64,000 nt of DNA. Origin: Paracoccus lutimaris (GTDB lineage Bacteria; Pseudomonadota; Alphaproteobacteria; Rhodobacterales; Rhodobacteraceae). The stretch is taken from positions 1 to 64,000 of the forward strand of contig NZ_QPJL01000003.1 in NCBI RefSeq assembly GCF_003337565.1. Direction: 5' to 3'. Position 1 is the first letter of the stretch. Each line of letters begins with the position of its first letter. This document shows, in pieces, positions 54,023 through 63,563 of the stretch. A program made the position numbers and the translations under genes. Under the pieces are notes generated by a model, which ran no database searches, had not been told where the DNA came from, and saw nothing but the letters and a program-made list of their open reading frames with translations.

Positions 54023-54829
54023 ATGGGCAAGAGGATGATCGTCGCGACATCTCGGATCGGGCTGGCCCTGGGCGGCTGGCTGGCCTGCGCAACGCTGGCA
54101 TTGGCGCAGGGCGGGCTGGTGATCGCGCCGCTGCCCTCGGATGTGGTGATCGGTGCCCAGTCCAATGCGGCGCCGACGGAAACCGTGCTGCCCGCCGGCG
54201 CTGTGGTGACGGCGTTGACGCCGGCCGATCCCGGCCTGTCGGCCTTGCCCGCGGCGCCGCGCGCCGGACTGCCGCGCCCGTCGATCATCGTGGGCGACAT
54301 GGCGATTCTGGCGGCGATGGAGCCGCGCGGGCCGCTGGGCCTGTCCTTCGCGCTGCGCGAGGTGATCCGCCAGCGCGACATCGCGCTGTTCGAGCGGCTG
54401 TTGGGCCGCGGCGTCCTGGACCCAGATCCCGACCGCATGGCCGAGGCGATCCAGACCGAATTGCGTCGCGCCGATTGCTATACCGGCCGCATCGATGGCG
54501 ACTGGGGCAGCGGCTCGGTCCGCGCGGTCGAGCGCTGGCGGCAGGCGGCCGGGGCCTCGGTCGCGGGCGACCCGCAGCCGCAACTGTTCCGCGCCATTGC
54601 CCGCAGCGGCGACCTGCGCTGCGCCGCTATTGTCGCCCCCGTTGTCGTCGCCACGCCGCCCCGGGGCGGCGCGGGCGGGGGCGGCTCGGGCGGGGGTGGC
54701 GCGTCGGGCCGGCCGAAACCGGTCGCGGCAAAGCCCGCGCAACCGGCCAAGCCCGTCCAGCCGGCGAAACCCGCCACCACCTCGCCGCAGTTCAACCCCT
54801 CGATGATCGGGTCGGGGATGTTCCGCTGA
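54023..54829 (+). CDS. Exported protein with a peptidoglycan-binding-like region
   Basis: A 268-residue protein with a signal peptide (residues 1-29, ending ALAQ), a central region resembling PG_binding_1 domains (about 135-185; CYTGRIDGDWGSGSVRAVERW) and a Gly- and Pro/Ala/Lys-rich C-terminal tail (about 210-255). The tail looks like a wall-spanning spacer. ATG 54023 is preferred to GTG 54008. It is five bases upstream of the wall-cutting fusion gene and could anchor or position that enzyme. Confidence 0.7.
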   Translation: MGKRMIVATSRIGLALGGWLACATLALAQGGLVIAPLPSDVVIGAQSNAAPTETVLPAGAVVTALTPADPGLSALPAAPRAGLPRPSIIVGDMAILAAMEPRGPLGLSFALREVIRQRDIALFERLLGRGVLDPDPDRMAEAIQTELRRADCYTGRIDGDWGSGSVRAVERWRQAAGASVAGDPQPQLFRAIARSGDLRCAAIVAPVVVATPPRGGAGGGGSGGGGASGRPKPVAAKPAQPAKPVQPAKPATTSPQFNPSMIGSGMFR

Positions 54830-54833
54830 ACCG

Positions 54834-57017
54834 ATGACCAGGGTCGATCCCCGCTTTCGCCAGATGGGCCAGGGGGCGCGTCGCCGCCGCCGGCGCGGAC
54901 TGGCGCTGCGTACCGGGGCCGGGCTGGTGGTCTTCGCGGGTCTCGCGGTGCTGACCTGGCCGCGAATCGCGCCGCAGGTCTTGTCCTGGCTGCAGCCCGC
55001 GCCGGCGGCCACCATGGTTCAGGTCGAGACGGAATTCGACATCGCGCCGGTGGTTCGTGTCGATACCTTCGCCGATATTCCGGGCGATCCCTTGATCATC
55101 CCGGCGCCGCAGGACAACCAGCGCCCCGACATGCAGCGCCGCCCCGCCCCCGCGGCGCTGGCCGCGTCGCGCCGACTGCCCGCGCCGGCGGCCGAACTGG
55201 CGGTGCTCGACAGCCGGCTGATCGCGCAGGACCGCCAGCTCGTCGCGGCGCTGCCCTCGACCCGCGAGGAATTCGCGCTGTTTCAGGCCGAACGTGGCCG
55301 GGGGCGGCTGATGACCGCCGGCCTGAGCGGTGCCGAGGACGTTGCGGGCGTGACGCCCGAGGCGCAGCGCGCAAGTTCGGGCATCGCCTTTCTGCGCGAT
55401 GCGGTCAGCCGCGTGCCGCTGTGGCGCGAGCTGATTCTTGAAACCACCATCGAGACCCGCCCCGAGGCTCTGCTGGCGGCGAATGGCTTCAGCCCGGCGC
55501 AGGCCGACCGCCTGGGCGCGCGCCTGCGCGGACAGCTTGAGCTTGCCGAGACGCTGCCAGCGGGCGCGGTGCTGGCGCTGCGCTATCGGCCGCAAAGCGG
55601 CTTGCGCGAGGTGATCCAACTGACGCTTTACGATCGCGGCGGATATGTCGGGTCGCTGGCGCTGTCGGCGGCGGGGCAGCTGGTGCCGGGGGCCGATGCC
55701 TGGGCGGACCAGCCGCTCTTGCAAAAGGCGCTGGCGGGCGACCCGGCCCCGGCTTCCGCAGGGCAGCAGCGTTTGCTGGACGTGATCTATTCCGCCGCTC
55801 TGCGCAACGAGGTGCCGACCGAGATCATCGGTGAGGCTCTGGCGCTGATGTCGCAGGTCTACGACCTTGACGGCTTTGCCGATGCGCGGGACCGGCTGGA
55901 GCTGATCTATGCCGCCGAAGCTGCGGGGCGTCCCGGCGCGGTGATGTTCGTCGGCGTCAGCGGGCCTTCGGGCGAGAAGCGTTGCTATGTCGTTCCCGCC
56001 GAGGCCGGCGAAGGCTTTGAATGCTATGCTCCGGGGGCGCGCGTTCAGATGCGCGGGACATCGGCGCAATTGCAGCCGCCGGTGGGCGGCGTGCTGTCGC
56101 AGCGTTTCGTGCCGCCCTCGGGCGATGCGGCGCAGGCCGGGCGCGGGCAGGTGGCCTGGACGGTGCCGCCCGGCAACCCGGTGCTGGCCGCCGGTGCCGG
56201 CAGCGTCATTCTGGCCACTGGCGACCGGGTCGAGATCGCGCATGAGGACGGGCTGGTCAGCCGCTATATCGGCCTTGCCGCGCTGGCACCGGCCATCGCC
56301 AAGGGGGCGGCGGTTGCGCGCGGTGCGGTGATCGGCGAAACCGGCCAGATGCCGGGGCAAGAGCAGCCCGAGCTGGCCTTCATGCTGCTCGAGGGCGGCA
56401 GGCCGGTCGATCCGATGCCCTATTTCGGCGGCGGGACCGAGGCGTTGGCCTCGGATTCCATCGAATCGCTGATCGGCCATATCATCCGCGTCGAAAGCGC
56501 CGGCAATGCCTCTGCCAAGAACCCGCGCTCGACCGCGACCGGGCTGGGGCAGTTCATCGAAAGCACCTGGCTGCGGATGCTGCGCAGCTATCGCCCGGAC
56601 CTGATCGTCAGCCTGTCGCGGGCCGAATTGCTGGACCTGCGGCTTGACCCCGACATGTCGCGGCAGATGGTCCGCCATCTGGCCCAGGAAAACGAAGGCT
56701 ATTTGCGCGCGCGCGGCCATGCGATCTCGGCCGGGCGGCTGTATCTGGCGCATTTCCTGGGCCCGGCGGGGGCCGATCAGGCCCTGCGTGCCCATCCGGC
56801 GCAATCGGTGGACAGCGTGATGGGCGCGGCGGTGGTCTCGGCCAATCCCTTCCTGCGCGGCTGGTCCATCGCCCAGCTGCAGAACTGGGCCGAGCGCAAG
56901 ATGAGCGGCTCGGCCGCGATGCCGGCGGTGATGGTGGTGCCCGAGACCCCCGCCTCGCCCCTGATCCGCGCCTTCATGGCCGACATGGACGGCCTGCGCG
57001 GCGCCCGCAAGGGCTGA
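54834..57017 (+). CDS. Degenerate LytM / lytic transglycosylase (SLT) fusion
   Basis: A 727-residue protein with an N-terminal membrane anchor (about residues 24-42), a large periplasmic region, a LytM/M23-like domain (about 400-530) and a C-terminal lytic transglycosylase domain (about 542-650). The SLT catalytic glutamate is present in RVESAGN (residue about 554), followed by ATGLGQF. The M23 zinc ligands seem lost: GRGQVAWTV stands where HxxxD should be, and PELAFM where HLHFE should be. It probably cuts glycan strands to open the wall for the secretion apparatus, with the LytM part as binding or regulatory module. Confidence 0.82.
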   Translation: MTRVDPRFRQMGQGARRRRRRGLALRTGAGLVVFAGLAVLTWPRIAPQVLSWLQPAPAATMVQVETEFDIAPVVRVDTFADIPGDPLIIPAPQDNQRPDMQRRPAPAALAASRRLPAPAAELAVLDSRLIAQDRQLVAALPSTREEFALFQAERGRGRLMTAGLSGAEDVAGVTPEAQRASSGIAFLRDAVSRVPLWRELILETTIETRPEALLAANGFSPAQADRLGARLRGQLELAETLPAGAVLALRYRPQSGLREVIQLTLYDRGGYVGSLALSAAGQLVPGADAWADQPLLQKALAGDPAPASAGQQRLLDVIYSAALRNEVPTEIIGEALALMSQVYDLDGFADARDRLELIYAAEAAGRPGAVMFVGVSGPSGEKRCYVVPAEAGEGFECYAPGARVQMRGTSAQLQPPVGGVLSQRFVPPSGDAAQAGRGQVAWTVPPGNPVLAAGAGSVILATGDRVEIAHEDGLVSRYIGLAALAPAIAKGAAVARGAVIGETGQMPGQEQPELAFMLLEGGRPVDPMPYFGGGTEALASDSIESLIGHIIRVESAGNASAKNPRSTATGLGQFIESTWLRMLRSYRPDLIVSLSRAELLDLRLDPDMSRQMVRHLAQENEGYLRARGHAISAGRLYLAHFLGPAGADQALRAHPAQSVDSVMGAAVVSANPFLRGWSIAQLQNWAERKMSGSAAMPAVMVVPETPASPLIRAFMADMDGLRGARKG

Positions 57018-57025
57018 GAGGTGAT

Positions 57026-57039
57026 GCCCGAAAGCGGGC
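57026..57039 (+). other. Short hairpin after the SLT fusion gene
   Basis: GCCCG-AAAG-CGGGC forms a five-base-pair stem nine bases after the stop codon. The 126 bases that follow, up to the autotransporter ATG, are AT-richer and probably hold that gene's own promoter; I see no clear consensus boxes. Confidence 0.3.
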
Positions 57040-57165
57040 CGAGGGCAAAAACCGATGCTTTCCGCACATATTTCCTTGTGTTGCGGGTGAAGGGCAAAGT
57101 AACCCTACTGCGTAAAGATTTAACAATCTCTGCTCCTGCCTTTATCGAAAAGAAGACACCAGCCG

Positions 57166-60100
57166 ATGTTCCCGATTAACAAGAATTCGATCAGTCTGAT
57201 CTGCCGCGCCCATCTTCTTCTGACAACCGCACTGATCTCGGTCGCGCCGCTGGCCTTCGGCGGCGGCATGGTCCGGGCACAGATGTATCTGGATAACGGC
57301 GATACGCCCGGCGGCAGCACCTATGAGACCGTCAGCGGCAGCTGGAGCAATGGCAGCCAGATCTGGAACGATGGCAGCGGTGCGGGCGCGCAGAACGACA
57401 CCCTGCCGCCGGACGAGATCGGCGTGCTGACCAGCCAGGGCGGCTCTTCGATCACGCTGACCCTGAATGGCAATATCTCTGCGGGCGGGCTGCGGCTGGA
57501 TTCGGGCGATTACTTGCTGACCGGCGGGACGCTGCGCGCGGGCAATCTCGGCGGCGGCTCATCGGCGATCCTCAGTTTTGCTGTCGCCGATGGCAGCATC
57601 CTGACGATCGCCTCGAATGTCGAGGCCGACGTGAATACGGGCCGTATCGACATCCTCGAGACCGGCGCCGGCACCGGCCAGGTCAGGTTTACCGGCGACA
57701 CCCAGGGGCAGATGGTCAATGCCAGCACCGCCCGCCATTCCGGTCAGCATACCGGCGATCTTCAGAACGACGGGACCTTCCAGCTGACCGGTGATATCGA
57801 CGGCGATCTGACCAACTCCGGCAGCTTCACCCTTGCCGGCAATGTCGAAGGGCTGATCACGAACTCGGGTCTGATTGCGACGGGTCTGACCGGCGGGACC
57901 GCGGACAACCTGACCAACCTTGCCGACAGCACCGTGGTTGTCGGCGAGGGGCAGACGCTGACCGTCGACAACGAGATCCAGAATAGCGGCACCATCCAGC
58001 TGAATGCGACCGGGACCGGTTTCGGCACGCTGGACGCGGATGTGAACAACCTGACGGGCAGCATCCTGCGCCTGGGCAATGGCGGCCGGGTCGAGGGCTC
58101 GCTGGTCAATGCTGGCCAGATCGGCGGCACCGGTACCATCACCGGCTCGCTCAACAACCTCAATTCCGCCGCCATCGCCGGGAGCATCGGGGGCGCGGTC
58201 ACCAACGACGGTACGCTGACAACCGTCGGCAACCTGAGTGTCCTGTCGGCGACCAATGGCGGGACGCTGAACGTGGGCGCGGGGCACGAGCTGAATTCCG
58301 GCTCGGCCATGGTGAACAACGGCGTGATCAACCTTGCCGGCGATCTGCTGGATGGCGTGACGAACAACGCCGGCAGCACCATCAACATGACCACCGCCGG
58401 TTCGGGCATCGACGGCAGTGTCACGAATGCCGGCACCATGAACATCATGGGCGCGATCGAGGGGCAGCTTTACAACCGCGGCGTGGTCACGACCGCCGGC
58501 GACGTCGAGGTCGACAGCCTGTATGTCGCCGCGGCCGGAAGCACCACGATCGGCGCGGGGCACGAACTGACCACGACGCAGCTGGCGCAGAACTTCGGGA
58601 CCACGACGGTCTCGGGCACGCTGAACGGCAGCATTCACAACAGCACCCTTGGCGGGGTCATCGGGCGGCTGGATCTGACCGGCGGCGCCATCAACGGCAA
58701 TGTCGACAATGACGGCGTGATGAATGGCCGTGGCAGCGTGTCCGGCCTGGTGGACAATTCCGGCACCCTGAACACCACCGGCACGCTTTCGGTGGGAAGC
58801 CTGATCAACAGCGGCACGACTGTGGTCCAGAGCGGCAATCAGCTGAACTCGGCCGGATCGATCCTCAACTCGAACCAGATGACCGTGAACGGGACCGTTT
58901 CGGTGGCAACAGGCAGCCAGCTGACCAATAGCAGCACCGGCACGCTGACCCTGGCGGGGGCCCAGATTCTGGGAAGCATCACCAATGACGGCGACATGGA
59001 TGTCAACAGCAACTCGCGCGTCCAGGGCAACCTGACGAACAACGCCAACCTGTCGCTGAATTCGACCGGCGGCGCCGATGTCACGCTGACCGTGGACAAT
59101 ATCTTTGTCAACCGCGGCACGGTCGATGGCACCGGCACGGGCGATCTGACCATTGTCACCAACCTTTACGACAATGACGGCGGCACGGTCGCCAACGTGA
59201 ACGTGATCGGCGACCTGCTCAACCGCAGCACGCTGACCTATTCCGAGGATTCCTTCATCAATGGCGGCCTGCGCAATGCGCAGACGGGTTCGGTCACGGT
59301 CTCGGCCGGTCTGGACATGACCGACCATAACGTCGTGAACCAGGGCAACTTCCTTGTCACCACCGACGCCGATTCGACCGGAAACCTGCATAACGTCGTT
59401 GAGCTGACGAACAGCGGCAATTTCACCATCGACACCAACGCCTCGGTTGAGGCCGGTTCGGCGGAGAACGCCGCCCCCGGCACGATGACGATTGCCGGCA
59501 CCTTGGACTCGAACCTGCTGAACCGTGGTCAAGTCGACATGGACGGCGGGGTGGTCGACGGCCAGCTGACCAATAACGGCGAGCTGAACGGCACCGGTAC
59601 GGTGATCGGCGGACTGGTCAACAATGGCACAAGCACCATGACCGGGGAGGTCCGGAACCGGCTGACCAACGAAGGTACCGTGATCCTGAACGGCGAGTTG
59701 CAGGTCGGGGAGCTGCACAACAACGAGCAGTTCAGCATCGGCGCCTCGGGCATACTGCAATCGACCACCACTGCCCAGAACGCCGGCAGCCTGACCGTTG
59801 CCGGCCGGCTCGAGGCCAATCTGCGCAACACCGGCACCACGACGCTTGTCGCTGGCAGCACCATCCTCGGCAACGTCAACAATACCGAAGATGGGGGGCT
59901 GAACGGCAGAGGTACGATTTCGGGCGCGCTGGCCAATGCCGGGACCGCCCAGATCGGCGGCCACGTCACCGGTCAGGTCACGAATACCGGCAGTCTGACC
60001 TCGGTCGGGCCGCTGCGTGTCGGCGGGCTGACCAACGAGCAAACGCTCATTGTCGGGACGAGCAGCACGCTGACCTCGGATACGGCCGTGCTCAACGAGG

Positions 60101-63100
60101 GTGCCGCGTCGATCCACGGCACGCTGGTTGCCGCGCTGAACAATACCGGCACCACGACGCTAGCGAATGGCCGAGTGACGGGTGCGGTCACCAACACCCA
60201 AAACGGCCTGCTGGACGGCACGGGCCAGATTTCGGGTACGCTGGCCAATGCCGGGACGGCCGAGTTCGGCGGCCGCGTTACCGGTCAGGTCACGAATACC
60301 GGCAGGCTGACCTCGGTCGGGACGTTGCGCGTCGGCGGGCTGACCAATAGCGCGACGCTGACCGTCGCCGAGGACAGCACCCTTCAGTCCGACAGCGCCG
60401 TCCAGAACAACCAGCTGACGACCATTGCCGGGCGCTTGCAGGGCGATCTGAACAATGCCGGCACCACCACGATGTCTGGCGGTTCGGTGACGGGCACGCT
60501 GATCAACACCAACCAGCTGAGCGGCGACGGTACCATCGAGACGCTGGACAACCGCGGCACCGCAGCGATGAGTGGGCGGGTCGATACGCTGGCCAATACC
60601 GGGACGCTGTCCAGCCGGGGTAGGCTCAGCGTCGGTTCGCTGACCAATGACGAACTGGTGCGTGTCACGGCCGGATCGACCCTGAGCATGGACAATGCGC
60701 TGCTGAACCGCGACCGGCTGATCGTCGCCGGCACGATCGAGGGGCGGCTCGACAACCGCAGCAGCACGGTCATGGTCGGGGGCACGATCGATGGTTCTGT
60801 CGACAACGCGGCCAGCGGGACCTTCTCGGGCTCGGGCAGGGTCGACGGCACGCTGACCAATGCCGGAACCCTGACCGCTGACGGCGATCTGAGCGTCGGG
60901 CGGTTGATCAATAACGCCACGGTCGATGTCTTGGAGGACGGGGAACTGAGCTCGGACACCGCGGTCAGAAACAACGCGGCGCTGCGCGTGGCCGGCACGC
61001 TGGCGGCGGATCTGCTGAACGGCGCCGCCGGCACCACGACCCTGGCCAATGGCACGATCGACGGCAATGTCAGCAATATCGGCTCGCTGACCGGCACCGG
61101 CACGATCACCGGACAGCTGGCCAACAGCGGTGTTGCCAGGATCGCTGGCGAGGTCACCGACCTGCTGAACCTGTCCGGCGGCCGGCTGACCACCTCGGAC
61201 GATCTTGCGGCGACCAGTTTCAGCAATGCCGGGCAGGCGGTCATTGCCGCGAATACCGAGCTGACGGTGACGAATCCCGTGCAGAACGTCAGCGGCGGTG
61301 TGCTGCAGATCAATGGCAGCCTGCTGGGGTCGCTGGCCAATGCCGGGACGCTGAACGGGGCGGGGGAAATCTCGCAAACGGTAAGCAACGGCGGCATCGC
61401 CAACTGGCGCGGCCGGATCGGCGGCAGCTTCGGCAACAGCGGCACCGCCAATCTGGGCGGCTCGATCGCGGGCGGCCTGGAAAATGCCGATGGCGGCGTC
61501 GTGACCACGGTGGGCGACCTTTCCGTCTCTGGCGAAAGCGGCGTGACCAACAGGTCGGGCGGGCGCTTCGTCGTTGCCGATGACACGACCCTTGCCGTGA
61601 CCCACGCGCTGACGAACGAGCGGGGCGGCCACCTGACCGTCGCAGGCGAGTTGCAGGGCAGCGTGACCAATGCCGGGACCATCGTGCAGACCGGGTTGCT
61701 GACCGGCACGTTGACCACCACGGGCAGCGCCAGCCTGAACGGCCTGATCACCGGCAACCTGAATTATGACGGTGGCTCGCTGCTGACCGGCGACAATTTC
61801 CGCGTCGGCGGCGATTTCCGGCTGGGGCATGACTACACCATCGAGGCCGGGCGCCAGATCAATGCCGCGCGTACGGTGGTGACGGCAGGCAGCACGCTGG
61901 ACCTGAATGGCGCGCTGGTCGGCGCGCTGCTCAACAATGGCCGGGTCGAGGTGCGCGGCGACGACGCCAGCGTCAGCGGCCTTGTCACCAACAACCGCGT
62001 GGTCTCGCTGTCGAACGGCGCCGGACAGGCCAATGTCGGCACCGATGTGCTGACCGTGGGCGGGCTTGCGGGCGGCGGCAGCTATTATCTGGACGTCGAT
62101 ACCCGCAATGCCACCGCGGACCAGATCGTCGTCAGTGGCGGCGCGGCGACCGGCACTTACCGGTTGGAGCTGAACTTCATCGATCCGAGCACGGTTCTGA
62201 GCACCAACAACCGGCTGATGCTGATCGACGTGGATGAAAGCTTCGGCGACCAGAACACCTACGACATCACGCATAGCGACCTGCCCGCGATCTCCGAGCG
62301 GATTTCCTATTCAATCGACCGCGCCTCGGGCAATGGCGACGCGACGCTGGTGGCGCAGACCAACCCCGCCATCGGCGCGCTGTTTGGCAATGTGGCACTG
62401 ACCCAGTCGCTGATCGGCTCGGTCATCAACCGCCCGACCAGCCCCTTCGTCACCGCGCTGGCCTACGAGGACAAGGATAAGCCCTGCGGCGTCGGCAGCT
62501 GGGGCCGGATCACCGGCGGTCACGCCACGGCCACCGGCTCGACCGACAACGGTGTCAGCTCGGTCGAAAGCGAGATCACGGCCGATTACTACGGCATGCA
62601 GGTCGGCACCGATCTGGCCTGTTTCGACGACCGTTTCGGCGGTTGGGACATGGCCCTTGGCGTGCTGGGCGGCATCAACCGCGGCGATACCAACCAGCCG
62701 GTCTATGCCATCGACCCGAACAATTCGCAGAACGTCACCGGCACGCTGACCAGCTATACCTCGACCGATTTCGAGCAGCGCTATGTCGGCGTCTACATGA
62801 CCGCGAACCGTGGCCGCCTGCAGGCCGACCTGCAATACCGTCTGGAAAAGACCGATTTCACCATCGAGAACAAGGGTGTCGGCAACTATCAGGGGCTTGG
62901 TCTTGACGAGACCGATTTCTCCAGTGACGGGTACACGCTCAGCGGTTCGCTCAGCTACGGCATCCCGGTCGGTGAAAGCGGCTGGGCGGTGGTGCCGACC
63001 GTGGGCTTCGCCTGGTCGAAAATGTCCACGGATTCCATCCCCTTCGGCGGCACCGGGACGGATGCAGGCTATCGGCTGAGCTTTGACGACAGCACCCGCA

Positions 63101-63438
63101 AGATCGGCTTTGTCGGCGCCACGGTCGCCAAGACCTTCGTGCAGCCCTCCCAGAACGCGGCGCTGAGCACCTTCGCCACGGCGACCTGGTACAAGGATTT
63201 CGCCGATCCGACGATCTCGGTCTTCAGCAATGACAACGACTCGAGCTTTACGCCGCAAAAGCTGGAATCCGACAATCTGGGCGCTTACGGCGAAATCAGC
63301 ATCGGCGCGAACTGGATCAAGGTGCTGGGTCCCAAATCGCGTGGCCGCCAGATCAGCGCCGGGGCCCGCATCGATGCGCGCTTTGGCGACCAGCTGGACA
63401 GCATCGGCGTTTCGGGCCAGTTCCGCTGGCAGTTCTGA
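57166..63438 (+). CDS. Large autotransporter (type V) with repetitive passenger
   Basis: A 2090-residue outer-membrane autotransporter. It has a signal peptide of about 39 residues, a beta-helix-like passenger (about 40-1740) made of repeated short strands with NxGT, LTN and xGxV turns, and a C-terminal 12-strand barrel domain (about 1765-2090) ending in phenylalanine (FRWQF). It belongs to the adhesin-like class without a protease motif. Two 107-base stretches (59929-60035 and 60241-60347) are near-identical. It lies between the SLT fusion and tssK, so it is embedded in the T6SS locus. A cell-surface adhesin or passenger display role is likely. Confidence 0.9.
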   Translation: MFPINKNSISLICRAHLLLTTALISVAPLAFGGGMVRAQMYLDNGDTPGGSTYETVSGSWSNGSQIWNDGSGAGAQNDTLPPDEIGVLTSQGGSSITLTLNGNISAGGLRLDSGDYLLTGGTLRAGNLGGGSSAILSFAVADGSILTIASNVEADVNTGRIDILETGAGTGQVRFTGDTQGQMVNASTARHSGQHTGDLQNDGTFQLTGDIDGDLTNSGSFTLAGNVEGLITNSGLIATGLTGGTADNLTNLADSTVVVGEGQTLTVDNEIQNSGTIQLNATGTGFGTLDADVNNLTGSILRLGNGGRVEGSLVNAGQIGGTGTITGSLNNLNSAAIAGSIGGAVTNDGTLTTVGNLSVLSATNGGTLNVGAGHELNSGSAMVNNGVINLAGDLLDGVTNNAGSTINMTTAGSGIDGSVTNAGTMNIMGAIEGQLYNRGVVTTAGDVEVDSLYVAAAGSTTIGAGHELTTTQLAQNFGTTTVSGTLNGSIHNSTLGGVIGRLDLTGGAINGNVDNDGVMNGRGSVSGLVDNSGTLNTTGTLSVGSLINSGTTVVQSGNQLNSAGSILNSNQMTVNGTVSVATGSQLTNSSTGTLTLAGAQILGSITNDGDMDVNSNSRVQGNLTNNANLSLNSTGGADVTLTVDNIFVNRGTVDGTGTGDLTIVTNLYDNDGGTVANVNVIGDLLNRSTLTYSEDSFINGGLRNAQTGSVTVSAGLDMTDHNVVNQGNFLVTTDADSTGNLHNVVELTNSGNFTIDTNASVEAGSAENAAPGTMTIAGTLDSNLLNRGQVDMDGGVVDGQLTNNGELNGTGTVIGGLVNNGTSTMTGEVRNRLTNEGTVILNGELQVGELHNNEQFSIGASGILQSTTTAQNAGSLTVAGRLEANLRNTGTTTLVAGSTILGNVNNTEDGGLNGRGTISGALANAGTAQIGGHVTGQVTNTGSLTSVGPLRVGGLTNEQTLIVGTSSTLTSDTAVLNEGAASIHGTLVAALNNTGTTTLANGRVTGAVTNTQNGLLDGTGQISGTLANAGTAEFGGRVTGQVTNTGRLTSVGTLRVGGLTNSATLTVAEDSTLQSDSAVQNNQLTTIAGRLQGDLNNAGTTTMSGGSVTGTLINTNQLSGDGTIETLDNRGTAAMSGRVDTLANTGTLSSRGRLSVGSLTNDELVRVTAGSTLSMDNALLNRDRLIVAGTIEGRLDNRSSTVMVGGTIDGSVDNAASGTFSGSGRVDGTLTNAGTLTADGDLSVGRLINNATVDVLEDGELSSDTAVRNNAALRVAGTLAADLLNGAAGTTTLANGTIDGNVSNIGSLTGTGTITGQLANSGVARIAGEVTDLLNLSGGRLTTSDDLAATSFSNAGQAVIAANTELTVTNPVQNVSGGVLQINGSLLGSLANAGTLNGAGEISQTVSNGGIANWRGRIGGSFGNSGTANLGGSIAGGLENADGGVVTTVGDLSVSGESGVTNRSGGRFVVADDTTLAVTHALTNERGGHLTVAGELQGSVTNAGTIVQTGLLTGTLTTTGSASLNGLITGNLNYDGGSLLTGDNFRVGGDFRLGHDYTIEAGRQINAARTVVTAGSTLDLNGALVGALLNNGRVEVRGDDASVSGLVTNNRVVSLSNGAGQANVGTDVLTVGGLAGGGSYYLDVDTRNATADQIVVSGGAATGTYRLELNFIDPSTVLSTNNRLMLIDVDESFGDQNTYDITHSDLPAISERISYSIDRASGNGDATLVAQTNPAIGALFGNVALTQSLIGSVINRPTSPFVTALAYEDKDKPCGVGSWGRITGGHATATGSTDNGVSSVESEITADYYGMQVGTDLACFDDRFGGWDMALGVLGGINRGDTNQPVYAIDPNNSQNVTGTLTSYTSTDFEQRYVGVYMTANRGRLQADLQYRLEKTDFTIENKGVGNYQGLGLDETDFSSDGYTLSGSLSYGIPVGESGWAVVPTVGFAWSKMSTDSIPFGGTGTDAGYRLSFDDSTRKIGFVGATVAKTFVQPSQNAALSTFATATWYKDFADPTISVFSNDNDSSFTPQKLESDNLGAYGEISIGANWIKVLGPKSRGRQISAGARIDARFGDQLDSIGVSGQFRWQF
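59929..60347 (+). repeat. Near-identical direct repeat inside the autotransporter passenger
   Basis: Copies at 59929-60035 and 60241-60347 are 107 bases long, 312 bases apart (104 codons) and differ at about nine positions. They encode LANAGTA...GGxVTGQVTNTG...LTSVGxLRVGGLTN. Frame is kept, so this looks like duplication of a passenger module. Confidence 0.8.
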
Positions 63439-63563
63439 TCGGCAATTCCGGCTGGCCTCCTGCAGGGGGGGCCGCTAGTCTGCGGCAACCGTCCCGGCTG
63501 CCGGATCCGCGAATTCTGCGCGGTGGCCGGATCGCAACGAAGTCAAACGGGGGTCAGTGACGC

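Noticed and set aside
57018-57165. Consensus promoter before the autotransporter
   Set aside because: The stretch is AT-richer, but no -35/-10 pair with good spacing could be chosen, so none is listed.
60160-62274. Long open frame on the minus strand opposite the autotransporter
   Set aside because: It is a shadow of the repetitive GC-rich passenger; it has no family-like sequence, and the plus frame has a signal peptide and barrel.
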